This document shows, in pieces, positions 23,224-38,300 of a stretch of 64,000 nucleotides of DNA. The translations under genes were made by a program, and so were the position numbers. Each line of letters starts with the position of its first letter. The first letter of the stretch is position 1. Origin of the DNA: Bugula neritina (lineage: Eukaryota; Bryozoa; Gymnolaemata; Cheilostomatida; Bugulidae); the NCBI GenBank assembly GCA_964035545.1, contig OZ037772.1, forward strand, positions 11,039,818 to 11,103,817, written 5' to 3'. The notes beneath the pieces were generated by a model. The model searched no databases and was not told the DNA's origin. It saw only the letters and a program-made list of their open reading frames with translations.

Positions 23224-26200
23224 TGTGATTTCGATTTATGTTCAACACTAATCAATCTTACCTCATTGAACTGAAATATTAAAAATCACAAGGTTACAAA
23301 ATTAAACTTAATTTAAATTGAGCAACAACAAAAAATTTATCTGCTTAAAATTGCTAAAGAATCAGTTGAATTTCCTTACCATACATCCCTTGACATTAAA
23401 ATAGCTTTGAATTACACTTTAGTTATTTTTACACAACTACATGACTATTTTTTGTAACATCATAGTTACTAGATTATTAACCATGTTCATGTTGATTGTC
23501 ATAATCGAAACAATCAATTAGTTATTAGACTTACTCTTAGAGCTATCAGCTATCTAATCGCTGTGAGTTTCACTGTTAGTGCAACTTGTATTGCTATCCA
23601 ATGACCATTGACTTTGACATTTAGTTTTACTTTGACTTTCAGTCATTAGTATTGACTGTTACTATAACTATTGGTGCTGGTGTTTAGAGATAATATTTGT
23701 AATTGTTATCCTACCAAGACTAACTCTAAGTGACCAAGTCTAACTCTAACTCTAACATTAATAGTAATATTTAACTTTATAGTTGACAAAACAAGTTGAT
23801 GCTATGCCAAAATTTACACTAAATTATTACTTTTTAAGTTATATTTATTTCATTATTACAATAACTATAAGAATTAATATTATAACTTAAAATTTATAAG
23901 TTGTAACTATGGTTATACTTATACAAATAAAATCTTAGCAAAATAAAAACCTTATCGATTGTATACTAATGTAATATGAGTTTACCTTGTTTCAATTAAG
24001 AATAAAAAATTAACAGTGGTTTTGCACCACCACCACCTTTCAGAAGTTGCACCCTGTTGCTTAGTTAGACTTGGTAATACTAATAGTATTAGGTAATTAC
24101 TTACTACTAGTAGTATAGCAGGTTCTAATATCCCTTTAGTATTAAAACATTTGTCGGGATAAAACGATATTTAAGAAGGCGAGAGAACAAAGTTTTTCTG
24201 TTATTGTATAGCGATCAGCTCACAAAGTAAGACAACCTCTAATTATTAAAAACCGTAACTCTCTCCCGTTGCGGAGTTGTTAGTCGTTGCACTCTGTTCT
24301 GTAATAATGAGGAGACAAACCCTGAAACAGCTGCTGTACACAGATTGAGTAATGAATTATATTATTTATACCAAACGAGCGCTTACATCACTGATGCATG
24401 AATTATATCTTTTTAAAAATAAGTTTGATTTAATTACAAAAAAGTCTAAGCACACAATGGTAGAGGAAACATTAATGTGAAAACACCATCATTTGTGCGT
24501 ATAGCAACAGAAATTTGCCTAGATCCATTAACATTTTCAACCAACAAACTATTGCACAAAACCAGAACTTTAGGTATTGCAAGATTGTTATATGCAGCAA
24601 ATTTGAAACTACTACTACTATTTTGGTTGCGATATCTTTTTATGCTGGTAATTGCAAGTATACGTGCAGTAAAATTGCCCCTATATTAGTTGGTGACAGA
24701 TCCTTTTGATAATATTTTTGTATGCCCATGCCATAAACACCATGCTATAAACACATCGTTCTTTGATTACTAGAAGTCTTATTAGTATTAGCTGTAAAAT
24801 AGTATATCAGTATAAGTAACGAATGAATCTTCAATATTATTATTCGATGAAAAAGTGTTTTGTCACGTGACTTTCTTTAACGCCCACTTGTAGCAAATTT
24901 CCGGTAATCTACATAAGTTGTAAATGAAAATCAAATCAACTAACAATATTGTGAAAATGAAAATTCGAATATCAATATGCTAAACTTTATTTCTGGGTTT
25001 GAAGTAATGCAAATCTAAATAACTAAGTAATATTAAAGTTAATGATGTTAGTAGCAGTAATGTAACAGACTTTTACTTGCTAATAGTAATACTAATAGTA
25101 ATTATTATTATGTTATACCACAGGCACAGGCATATGAATAATTTTATATACTTTAGTTTTATAATTTTAGTTCAACTTTAAGTTTTACTTTTACTTTTGT
25201 AAATTTACTTTTTCAGTTTTTGAGTTTTAAATAACATATAAAATCAATTACAAAATAATTAAATTGGTAATTACTAATTGATACTTACATACTCATAGTC
25301 TGTCATATGTTAAACTTAATGTTGATGTAATATCAATATCAATATGAATATAAATCAAATTGAGATTGAGATTATCATTATTATTATTATTATTATAATT
25401 ATACTTATCGTTACACTTATACTTAGTTTTGTAGTATTTCTTCATATTGATGAGTATTAATTTTAAATTTAACCATAATTATAATCACATCTTTATGATT
25501 ATGAGAGTAAATGAAATACTAATAGTAATAGTAATACTAATAGTAATAGTAATACTAATAATTACTGTCTAATAGTAATAGTATTAGTATTATTCAAATA
25601 TTATCATTATTATTATAAAAATATCATCATTATAGTAATAGATATCATTGTGATTGTCAAAATTACAGTGATAATCTTTATCATAATAATAATCATAATG
25701 ATAATGATGATATTCTTATAATGTTAATGGTAATGCGGATATCTAAATAATACTAATACTAATAGTAATACTATTATTAGTAAGCCTGAAAATAATATGG
25801 TAGTAGATTATATTAATTAGATCTATTTTTATTGAATAGTGATAATTTTGATAGTGGTATTTTGATGATAGTTAGACTGGCCATAAATGTAACAATATTT
25901 AGTACTAGTAGTGATTAATCAAAAATTCAGTTTCACTTAATTGCATAATCAAGTTAACATCAAAGTTTAAATATATTAAAAAGAATAAGTTGAACCTGAA
26001 CTAAAATTCTGGAACTTCAGTTTGAAGTTTAGCCAAGTGACAGTTGAAGTAAAATAATAAAGCGTTATATCAAAGTTAAAATGATTGTACTTATTTATGT
26101 AAAATAAGTAAAAAACATTACTTTCTTGCAATTTCAATTAGCTTTTTTAATTATTTTTTCAATTCGATTTCTAAGTAGTTTTTACAGATGTGATTAGTAT

Positions 26201-26367
26201 GATGTATGACACAATGGCTGGTATCGTATTGCTGTAGCTAGTGGTCAAAATCTGGAGAAAATAGTAGGGGTACTGCAAAACTTCCCTAACTTTGATTTCT
26301 GGCTGTAACTGTACTTCCTTGTTGTAATATGCTTTACAGTACAAAGAGATTTGGTCAGCAGTTGACA
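23224..26367. other. Divergent intergenic region between PBX-A and FKBP15
   Basis: 3.1 kb that should hold both promoters. No clear TATA or initiator can be assigned. From about 25360 to 25770 it is cryptically simple (ATTATTATT, AATACTAATAGTAATAG, ATCATTATTATT). Overlapping open frames at 24477-24709 show no family features. Confidence 0.5.
25370..25770. repeat. Cryptically simple TAATAGTAATACTAA region upstream of FKBP15
   Basis: Scrambled trinucleotide and hexanucleotide words (AATAGT, AATACT, ATTATC) rather than a clean tandem array. Similar stretches lie upstream of the genes at 52100 and 62223. Confidence 0.7.
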
Positions 26368-29300
26368 ATGTTTTCTGGATTAGATGACGATGACGATGAC
26401 TTTTCCCTTGGCAAACCTATAAAGTCTGCTTTCAGGTCAGTGAAATCAGCTCAACCATATCAGAATAAAAACTTTTGTTTTATTGCTCAATGATAGCATA
26501 ATTATTTTTAAAATTAACTAGTTACTAAAATTGTTTGTTTGTATATCATTGTATATAATTAGGGAGTCTGGGCTAGGAAGTATTTCAATAATAATTTAAA
26601 TACTTTTTGTCTCATTATAGAGAGTTGATGCATGTTAAGTGCATGTTGTACTATACATCCATATAATATGGCTAATGTTGGGATATCTAATAATGTTAAT
26701 ATGTAAAATGCTGATTTCATATAATTTAATAAAGCTGCTGTATAATGGAATAAATATAGCAATGCTAATATAAATTTATTACTAGATATGTTGTTAATAG
26801 TTCTTATGTTTATTAAAAAGTAAAAGTTTTCAATTATAATTGTAACATAGCTAGTAGGATTAGAACTGCTACAATCTCAGTGTAACAACTGGGTTATCTC
26901 CTTATATTAAATATAGCAGCAATGAAGGATCCAACTTGGCTAGTCTGTTTGGAGGAGGAGCGTCTAACAACCCCTCGCAGTCTCTGACATACACAGCCCC
27001 AAAACAACCACGCAAGAACACCATCACATCTGCAGGTACTTTGCTTGTATTACTTTAAATAGAGATACTGAGTAGTTGTGTCTTACATGTCTTACATTAG
27101 ACTATGGTGAATCTCACGTCAATTGGGAGTTGTCTCACCAGTTCCTTATTAAATATAATGGGTATAAACTTGCATTTCTCTGACTCACTACTGAATAGAA
27201 TTTTTTTCATTTTATATGTATATAGTTTATTTAATTCATGGCTTTATTTTCTAGAATTTTCTACAATATTTTGCAGTTTCCATGAGATCCTTTCAGATTA
27301 AAAATTACATTCTTTCTGCATTTATTGACTGTAAAATATTTTTTCTGTTACTCATATGTGTTGAATTGTTTCAAGATGATGGAAAGAAGAAAGGTGCTGC
27401 CGTTGCATCCACCGTGCTGCAAGCGGCAGCGGTGCACTGCTACAAGCTGATTGGTGGACAGTACGAGAACGTGGGGAAAGTTGGTGCAGCTCTCCTAGGA
27501 GCTGGACAGTCATCTGCAGAGGTGTGTTTAGATCTGATTCATAGCATATAGTATGCTATCCTCACCTATTTCTCTATTGTCCTGTTTGGGTAGCCGGTTA
27601 TGTTATCTAATATATATTATGTATAATAATATATTTATAACATATATTACTACTCACATTGCATCTTATAGTAATTTATATTATATAGTATATAATATAT
27701 ATTAATATTATTATTAGTATTAATATAGATTTATAATATATGTATAATAACATTATTATGGCATAAATTTTATTAGGAACTGTAGACTGGAATGATTATG
27801 ATGTCCTTTTCTATCTACTTCCTTTATTCAGGCAGAGTTTGCGATAATGAGTTTTGCAAATTTAATCTTTCGTAGTTTTCATGCATTTTATATTATTCCA
27901 CAGTATAATATAATAATACATATCATATTACTCCACTGTATAATATAATAATATATTTCATATTACTCTACAGTATAATATAATAATATATTTCATGTTA
28001 CTTTACAGTATAATATAATAATATATTTCATATTACAGTATAGAATACTGCTGTACGTGACCCAGCAGAAACCCGTTGCTAATGCCACTGTAGCAAAAGG
28101 TTTCAAGTTTGAAGTCCTGCCCAGCCGATACGCCAGGTTCTACGACGATTCACAAACACTCTACAGCATCGTCTTTGACAAACAGGAAGTGCTGGACAAG
28201 TTCTCTAAGCAGGTGCTCTAAAGCCTCTCTCTGATACTCAATTTCCTGTATTTCATAGCTATCATTGTATAACATCTCAAGAATGTTTATAATATAACGT
28301 ATTCAATGGCTAGAGTTACCAAAATTTGAATACTTAGCATATTATACATTATATATTCAACTAGACTCATTAAATACTTAGCATGTGTTCCTACAGGTTC
28401 TGTTGGCCGTTAGTCATGTCTCCCACCCTTTAGCTGAAGTTCTCATCCAAGATATGCAAATTGGGGAGGGCAGTGATACACTGCAAGATGGTGACGCGGC
28501 TGAATTAAAGTACACAGGCTGGTTATTGTCTGCTGGCCAACTTACACAGGTATAGAATTGTCCTCTCCTTTTATGCTGTTTCCAGTAACATTACTCAGTT
28601 GTCTCTTTGTGCTTATCAAGTCTTTATGTTCTGAGCCTGCTGCTGCCATATTTTCTATGTCAGTGTTGAAGAATCCCTGACACACTTCATTTAGGCAGTA
28701 TTAAAGTATTTACATATATCTTAGCTATTATCTACATACTGAGGGTTGTATGCTCAAACAATTTCGTTGTTTATACGACCACAGACCTCAGAGCCGACTG
28801 AAAACATCATCAGCAAACAATCAGAAGTCCCAAATTAATTCAGAACATGTTTACACAAAATTTATTATATAAAACAATATTGTTTAAACATACAACCCTC
28901 AAAGAGTCTGTAGATGATAGCTAAGATATATATGAATATTTTAATACTGCATAAATTAAGTGGGTCAGGCTCGTCATATTGATTGAAGTTGATTTGTACA
29001 ACTACTGGTTGTAGGTGATAGATAGCAACATGGACAAGAATAAGACATTTGCTCTGAGGTTAGGTAAAGGGAAAGTAATCAAAGGATGGGAACAAGGTAA
29101 GTTTAATCTTTCTCTATTGTGGTATTTAAGTTGTCTCCCCTGATGTGACATCCTTTTTAAATTTTATTGTAATGCATGTTCTGTGATAGTATATCATATT
29201 GTGGTATTATGATACTATAATATATTATAATCTATAATATGATATTATAACATATATTATTATATTATGATTCTATAACATTGTATTATAATTCTATATT

Positions 29301-32300
29301 ATAGTATTATAATATCCTAATATGATATTATATTACTGTAATATAATTCAAGGAAAGGGAGAAAGAAAAGTACTATAATATAGTGTGTTTTAGGACAAAT
29401 AATTTTACAACAGACATTCTGACACATTTTAGTATTAGTAGAGTTTTTAATTCACTGTTTTGTTTGAGAGAGGGTGGGTTTGAGTCTGCCTCACTGTTGA
29501 TAACTTGTTTATAGGAATTGTTGGTATGAAGGCTCAAGGTCGACGACTGATAGCCATACCTCCCCACTTGGGTTACGGGGAGCAGGGTGTTCCCCAGCGC
29601 GTCCCGTCTAATGCTACCCTGATGTTTGAGGTTAACCTTCTAAGGGTGAGTCATATCTTTCTCTCTGAGTCATGTGACCAGTCCTTGGCATAGCCTTCAA
29701 TGTTAACCTCAACCAATGGGATTGAAAGCATGTCCGGTGTTTTTCTGAATATTAGAAACAAGCTTGTAATGCAATAAAACTCACTCAGGTTTATAGTCAC
29801 TATTCCTGTGAGAAACCTCTGATGGAAAGAGTTTTTAAATAGGGCTAAGGACTTATTCAGGTGGGGCACAGGAGCAATTATAACTGGATGCTCTTCCTAA
29901 CATCACCAGTGGTCTTTACTGGGAATCGAACCCATGACCTCGTGTTTACTAAGCTAACACTCTAACCCCTAGACCACGGCGGCTCCCTTACAGTCTTCTG
30001 TAGTAAATAAATTTCATAAATAATAAAATAGGAAGCTGCAGAATAACAGACATTCTAAAGCTCAGTTCCTAGCTTTATGATACTTTTCTTAGCCTAATTT
30101 CTCTGTTCTATAATGAGCAGATGAAGAAAGAGGCAGCACCAGCCCCACCCCAACCCACACTACCTCCTGTACCTCAGTCTGAGATGACTGCTGAACCCCC
30201 CTCCTTATCTCTGCCTCCCGTTGAAGCTGCTGTCCCAACTGCTGCCCACAGTGCTGACTCTGCTCACAGTCTCCCAGTGCCAGATGCCGGCAGTGTGAGA
30301 GAGAGAACTCGCTCTGTGAACGAACAGCTGGAGGTGAGTGACCAGAAGCTTCTAGAATGTTGTGACTCATGGCCAGCAGTTCCAAACTGAGAAACTCAGT
30401 TAATAGGGCAGGTCGATCGCCGTGTCCTGCAGTTTGCTGCTGCATATTACTAACCTCTTCTATACTTTGTGATTTGAAGATGCATCTAACTGCAGCTTGA
30501 TATTCTTTCTTTAATAATTATACTTGACAAATGTTACTCATAATTACATAATATAAATGTTCTCTCTAGGGTTTCTGTTGGAATATAATAAGAATATGTC
30601 ATTATTTGTAGCTTTCAGGTATTATGTAAACTAGTAGCAGGTTAGTTTCCAGTATGAATTGTTCATGTATACTTTACAGCACACTTCAACCGACAGCTCT
30701 CTGAAGAATAGGATGGCTAAACTAGGCACAGCTATGCTGCCGATGCCCGCTTTCAACTCTCAACTCTCCGCTGACACAGTGCAAGAGGTAAGGACTGGAG
30801 CTGTTACAGTTTTACAGTTAACAGTTTTACTAGACTAGTTAACAGTTGTACTAAATTAGTTAACAGTTGTACTAAATTAGTTAACAGTTGGACTAGACTA
30901 GGTAACAGTTCTACTACTTTAGCTGAATCACCTACTTTCTACTGACACTCGTTTCATGAGGTGACGGATTTCGTCCTTTGACAGCTGTAGCGTTAGTTTA
31001 TGTTAGAGTTTTAGTTTGCTGTTGCCAAAACAGTATTTTTGAGATCATTTCGGAAGGTTTAGTGAACGCAACATCATTATTAAATTATTAATTTGCAAAT
31101 GGTTATATTTTTAACAGCAGCTGCAAAAGTTCTTAGTCCAAATTTGTTATAAAGGCTATGTTTTTATATCAACATTTACATCAAATTTGTTTTTCAATAC
31201 ATTGACATTTAGTTTTATACCTGTTTGCAGTTGCTGATAGTTTAGTTGCTGAACTAACAAACTTTGAACTCTAGCTAATCTCCATGATGTCTAGAGTAGT
31301 ATCATTATCCCCATATAGTGAAAGTAGTGAACAGCTCATCTCTGAAATATTTTCTAGAAGCAAGAGTTATCTCCCCAGAAACAGCACAGAGCTCCAAATA
31401 CTCAACCTACTGCCCAGACAGAACAATCTTCACATTATATTAACCAATCACAGCATCCAACTCAAAACCTCAGCCAACCGCAGCCTCTCAAACAAGTTCC
31501 AATTCAAAGTGCATTCCAGGTCAGCAGCTACAGGATTTGTCACCCCCTTGTTTTAGTAAACTGTTGGTTTTGTGTTAAACATAGAGGCAGGGAAGAGAAA
31601 TTATCTTCTCATGAGATAGTGAATGCAGAAATATACTAAATTGAATGTATTGCTGCAGACTTAATGTAACTTAGTCATATTTATAGCAATTTGAATTCAT
31701 GTTACTAGATGTTGTGTAATTTATTTTAATTAATTTTCAATAGAGGTTTCCTGACACTATCAATTATGCGCGACTCTTATGCAATATATTTCTAAAAGAC
31801 AAAAATAATAAAAAGCCTCACACTATGTGGTGAAATACATTTTCTATATTTATGATAAAATATACTTTGTAAGTTTTGAACTATAAACAACTGCTATCTC
31901 CCAGAACACATTTAAGTTACTTTTGAATAAAAAAATATTTTTGTTTCACGCTGGTTGAAAATTGCATGTATTTTCTTATTACCATCTCTCAAGCCAAAGT
32001 CCTTATGAAGTTTTGAACTACTCTGACAGATAGAAATATGACATGATATTTCAATGTTATAAGCTATTTTCTCTTCTCTCCACTAACATTATAAATTATA
32101 TCATATTCATATGTTATTAATACTGCATATGTGAAAGTTTTAGAGTTATCCTCTCTCTGTATCTTTCAGCCAATCAGCAGTTCCCATCGACCCTCGCCCT
32201 CTCCTTCTCCGAGCATGGTATTTGGCAACCTAGCAGCGCGCCAACAAATGGCGACACCTGATTCGCTGCAGCAGCAGATGTATTGGCAGCAGGTGATGCA

Positions 32301-35300
32301 ACAGCAACTTCTTCAACAGCAACAGCAGCTGCTGTCCCAGCACTCTGCAACCCCTCAGATGTGGGGTCAGAGCCCCCTAGCAGGTAGGTTTACAGATTGT
32401 ATCTCACAAAGTGTAGTAACATCTGTATAAGCAGAAAAGATGAAAAGCTTTTTCAAATGTTTGTGTTGTACCACTTTTTTAATTGTATGTTTTGGAGTGG
32501 AATTTCTAAACATTCAAACTTTCAAGAAACAGTTACTAATGAGTAAAAGCTGAGTGTTTCCAAATGAAATTGAATTTGTTCTGACATTTTTATTAAATTA
32601 GGTTGCTAGCATTGTTTCAGCGGAAATATTACATTTAGTCACGTTGATTAATGTATTATCTAATCTATAATTGAGTTATTTTTAGTAATCTTCAAACGCT
32701 TTAAATTATTTATTTTATATATCAAATGCCATGTTGGCCCTCAAAAATTTAAATTAAACTTCAAAGATTTTCTGAGTGAAATGAATATTTACAGTTTAAC
32801 TCTAAGTTACAGAAAACGTTTAGTAGACCACACTTATCTTACCTTGCTGTTAGCAGGTATGAATCAGCCAATGGCATCGGCTCCAAGCAGAGGTCCAATG
32901 TCTGCAGATACTGGAACAGCGGACAACTCCCATACGTCTGGGGAAATCACTAGAAAACTGGACAACATATCGCAGCAGGTAAAACTGGCTGTACTCAAGG
33001 ATCTTACATTGTTATAAGTTCATTAAAATGCACTTTGTATGTGCAAGAGCTATGTGTTGAATGTCGGGATAAAAGCTATGCAGCCTTTTTAACTTGTTAG
33101 TTTGATGATAGATCACATTACTTAACTTAGTACACACGCGATATCTCTAGTTTTAACTATTTTTCACAATTTAACTGCCAATGTATATGGATTTCTGACC
33201 TAAATTAATAAATATTATAAACAAATACAACTAGGTACCCAGCCAGGTAGCTATTTTTTGATTTTGTTTAATTTTCTATGTTTTTCATAACTTTTTAGGG
33301 AATTGGGATATACGGACCGTAATGAAAAACTAAATATGACAATGATGTTGTGCTTTACTGTTACAGGACCCCCCTCCCAGCCTTTTTTGCTATGCATAGT
33401 TAGAATCAGCGCATAAAATAACCTTACACAGTTCATTTTCATGAACTTTGGTTTGTGGCCCTACCTTGCTAATGTGTACCAAATGCAGTAAAATAACCCA
33501 TATATAACATCATTCTCTACGTCAGATTGAACGACTACAGACGACTCCAAACAATATTCCCACTATAGAGACAAGAGTTCTGTTAGAGAATCTAACCAGA
33601 ATAATAAAAGACAGCGAGAGACTCAAGACGGAAATAACAGAGAAGTCTAAGAAGATAGAAGAGCAGAATGTGAAGATATCCAGTTTATTAGAAGACAATC
33701 AAAGGTGGGAGGTTATGTTTGACGTGTTACTATTCAGCTGTAATTCTAGGCCGTGTTGCTAGGTAAATGTGTGTTACCATTCAGCTGTAATACTAGAAGC
33801 TGTTAAATTGAAGTAATGCACTTATATGAATCTAGTGTAATATGAGACAGCTTCACAAATATATATTCTGTACCTAATTAGCTGTCTGTATCTCACATGA
33901 AACGAGAAACAGTAAAACTGGAATTTCACAAATTTAGGTTTGGTTTCTAAAACACATAACTTTTGGTTCGAACGTTTGAGTTTCGTATCTAATACACACA
34001 GGCGAACTCAGAACAAGCTTCAATCACACAAAATTTTCTCACTCGCCTACCTTTCTTTTAACGAACTATGTGCAGTATTCAATATTCAGGTTTATACTGT
34101 ATTCAGTACTCAGGTTTATACTGTACTCAGGTTTATACTGTATTCAGTACTCAGGGTTATACTGTATTCAGTACTCAGGTTTATACTGTACTCAGGTTTA
34201 TACTGTATTCAGTACTCAGGTTTATACTGTATCTAGTACACAGGGTTATGCTTTATTCATAGGCATGTAGAACAAAGTAACAACATTCTGGAACAGAGGA
34301 ATGACTCATACAAGCATACAGCCAATCAGAGTCAGAGTAAAATACTACAGTTAGAGGAGGAGAAGGTAGGCAATATTACTGTAGCTAATAGGGAGGAGGG
34401 GTAGCATCCCTCTGTGACTGATCTATAACAGTTCTAAGTCTACACTCTCTATCTTTTAGTATTTATTAATCTTTCTTTTAGATTTTTATATTAGTGAAGT
34501 TGTCTTCTCCTCAAGTTGCATTTTGGTGAAAGTTAAAGCTCTGCATATAAATATTACTTTCTATCAGCCTTCTCTATTTGCAGTTTCTTTAAATATGTTT
34601 CAGCAAGCATTTAGGTGTCTTTGAGTTGTAATTTTCAAATAGAATAATTTCTCAGAAATTACGTTGCAGTATATTTTAAAGCTGTATTTCAGTAGTTATG
34701 TCCCCTGATCAGGGCAGAGTTTGTTTCAAGTCATGTTAATATTCAGAGACAGTTAAATCAAGTAATGACTTGACTGACAAGTTTTTGTTAGAGTACTACT
34801 TGGTATAGTCAAGTTGAATGCACTATAAGTTAGTTACGTAAATATCTATTAATCTATGTGGTTATGACTAATGAGAGTTGTCCTTTCAATAGATGTTTAG
34901 TAATACTAGAGTTATCCTCTTTCTAGAATGAGTTGAGCAGTAAATTGAGTACAGTAATGTCTCAACTTACATCGGCACAGTTGGCAGTATCTGAACTGAG
35001 GAAAACTGAAATAGAGCTCAGGGATGAAGTCACCAGCCTAGCAGGTTAGCTTGTTTCTGCTCTTGTGAAGGAGGAAGGAAAATGTTTTGTTTGGAATTAT
35101 TTGCTTGTTTAGCATAAAATGGTAAATCTGAATCTTTTTCCTCATAAACAGAAGTTGTTAGTAACGGCTCTAAACTATTGGCTATTGAGAGAGTTGCTAT
35201 AGTAACATCGGATAGCATTTGGCAGGAGAAATATATGCAGTAACAATTATTCTAGCAGCTCAGTTATTTATTCTGTTGGTACAAATTCATGTGAACATAT

Positions 35301-38300
35301 GGAAATAGTTCCAATCTGGACGCAGTGCATATTGAAGTAGGAGAAAAACAGCACCATAAGTAGCCTTGACCTTGTAGCTACTTTCTCAGACTATATAACA
35401 TTGCGTAGTGGTGAATAAATGGCAGACAACCCTGACTTAAGATGTTGACTTGTAACTACACTTTATTCTAAATGTGTTGCAGTATCTCTATTCCTAATTC
35501 TCAGCTATTCTGTCTGTCTGTCTGCTCTACCAGCTGCTCTTTATCGTTTCACCATCTTGTTTTATTCTCCAATAGACTCAGAAGTGTTAACCAATCATAT
35601 CTTGCGTTACAAATGTCCGCTTCCATACCAGTTTTTCTTTTTAGTAGTCCTTTTAAACTGAAGCGTTTGACTACTGGTTATCTAAATAGATTTACTGTAT
35701 CTACTTGGTGTACACTCTCTACTGCATAACCTACTAGCATATACCTAGCAGCGGGCAAGTAGCAGCTGTCTTACAGGTTTATCTTAGAACTCCACGTTTT
35801 CTAATTATATTGTTTAGTAATTGATTTATGACAACACCTGGTATGCTTAGCTAATCTTACACTTTACTAATTACTTTCTACGCAAGTATAAACCCTTCTA
35901 TTTGATTAGCAGCGATAGTTTACATGCACAGAACGTTAGTGATCATCACCATGGTAACAATACCTCATCGCAAGCTACTAACACTGTGGTAACTATAGTA
36001 ACAGGTTTAAGACATGAACTAGTTTTAGCTGAAGATTTGTCTACCCGTGTATCCTATGCTGGACTCGGTGAAACTTCTTCTGCCTTTCAAACTTAAATTA
36101 TACTTGAATTAAATAGACTAGCATAATATAAAGTCACTTTGAAGCTGATTGAAAAAATAACAGCCATGGTCTAGTGGATTTGTAAGCACAAGGCCTGTGG
36201 TTTAAATTCTCGTAAAGGTGGTGTTAGGAAGAGCATCCAGTCATAATTGCTCCTGTGTCACACATGAATAAGTCCTTAGCCCGATTTAAAAAGCCCTTTC
36301 AATCAGGGGTTTCTCACAGGGATAGTGACTATTAACTTGCGTGGGTTTTAAAGCCGAGTAGAAATAACCTTTGCATACAGATTAGATCTTGTAAAGCAGA
36401 AAGCAGGCCCTGACTCAGAGTTCAGACTATGTAATCGGTTGCTATGACCTCTACTAACACATTGTAATATATACTACTACAAACATTACTCTACTGTATA
36501 CGTATCATATTATACTCCTGATAGCCATCACCACTGTGCTATGGGAATAATAGAGATGTTATCAGTGCATGTACCATGCATGACACACCTACACCTATAT
36601 GCCATAGTCTTAGAGTCAGTTATAAGAGTTGGCATGATATAGTCTGTTGTAATTTTATCTCTCTGTGTAGTATTTTAGTAAAATTCCTAGTTGCCAAACA
36701 TGAGGTGGAATTTTCTCCTCTTAGGACTTAGGCTATGCTGTCACTAACTAAATGTGTTGTGTTACTATGAAACTTGAGGCTGTAGACTTAATATCACAAT
36801 AACACTTCTAACCTAATATAATTTTACATGATGTAGTGCATTAAAACACAATGCAGTTTAAAGTAATGTATTGCAATTTAAAGTAATGTATGGCAATTTA
36901 AAGTGATGTATTGCATTTTAAAGTTACTTTAAAATACATTAAAGTAAACACAATACATTGTTTTAAATTTTAGAGTAATGTATTGTGATTCAAAAAGATG
37001 TAATGTAGTATGAAGTAATGTAATTTAAAGTAATGCATTGTAATTCAAAGTAATGTATTGTAATTCAAAGTAATAGCCATGTTACAAGACAGATGCTACC
37101 TATTATGTATGCATGGTTGATTAGCTGGAACTCTTAATGTAACCATCCTATACAGCGCATCCTACACAACGCCCACAACATTCTGTTTCATAAAGTAGAG
37201 TAACTTGATGCAGTGCATGCTTAGTTTGAGTTTGTTCAGTGTGCTGTGAATATTTGGTAGTATCAGGTTTAGAAATACTACTTGTAAGCTGTTGGCTCTT
37301 CTAACACTAGTCTAGTACTTGATAGACCTGAGTAATCTGTAGGTGGGTATAGATCAACTGTATGTATATTTATATTATAATTTATTATAATATATTATAA
37401 TGTATTATAATATATTATAATATTATTATTATTATCCGGTATTAGGATTGGTGGTGTACTATGCTTTAGAATTTAGATAAATTGTGTGTGAATTTATATT
37501 AAATTTATTATTATAAATTACCGCATTATAATATAAAATAGTATATATTATGTTATAATGAACTGTATTATATTATATAATAACCTATTGTTGGGTGTTA
37601 GAATTGGTAGTGTGCTATGCTTTAGATTTATATTGTTTTATAATTATGTTACATTGTAATATATTATACTATAATACGTTATATTATTCTAATTAAGTCT
37701 TGAGGGATTCCTGGTCTCTCTGTTTGATGTAATTTTTGTTGAAATATTTAATCTTTGGACATTTTAGTAAACTAAAACTAATATATTGAAGTTGTTTTCT
37801 TTGCAAAACTTCATATAAACTTTTGGTTCAACTTTTTGAAGATAAGTGTAGGTGTTGTTTGCCATTGTTTGTCAACAGTTGGTTTCACTCGTCACAACCT
37901 CCATCAAATGGTTTGTCTTTACCAATTATTAGCAGTAGATTTTAAAAAAATATTAATAGTAAGTTGGGTTAAGGTAAAGCAACATCTCTGTTACCACTTC
38001 TATGCTGTTGAAAATTTATGCTTCCAAAAGAATATAATTCGTGATAGTAATGCAATATATATGCACATATGTGCAGAATTGGATCATAATTTGACAAAGA
38101 AGTTAGCATAATAGTTTAGGAACTGATAAAAGCGGTACTTTTGAAAACTGTGGTGACTGTCAATAAATTGACTCTTAACCACAGACCATAGAGGGCAAAG
38201 TTTAACTAATCATTTATATTATAGTTTATACTATGGATTAAAATATATTCAGCTTTAAAACAAGGTGTGCTGTTGCTATATACATTCAACTGTATGGTAT

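Noticed and set aside
24477-24709. Possible small membrane protein genes
   Set aside because: Two overlapping frames of similar length in AT-rich intergenic DNA, with no splice or family support.
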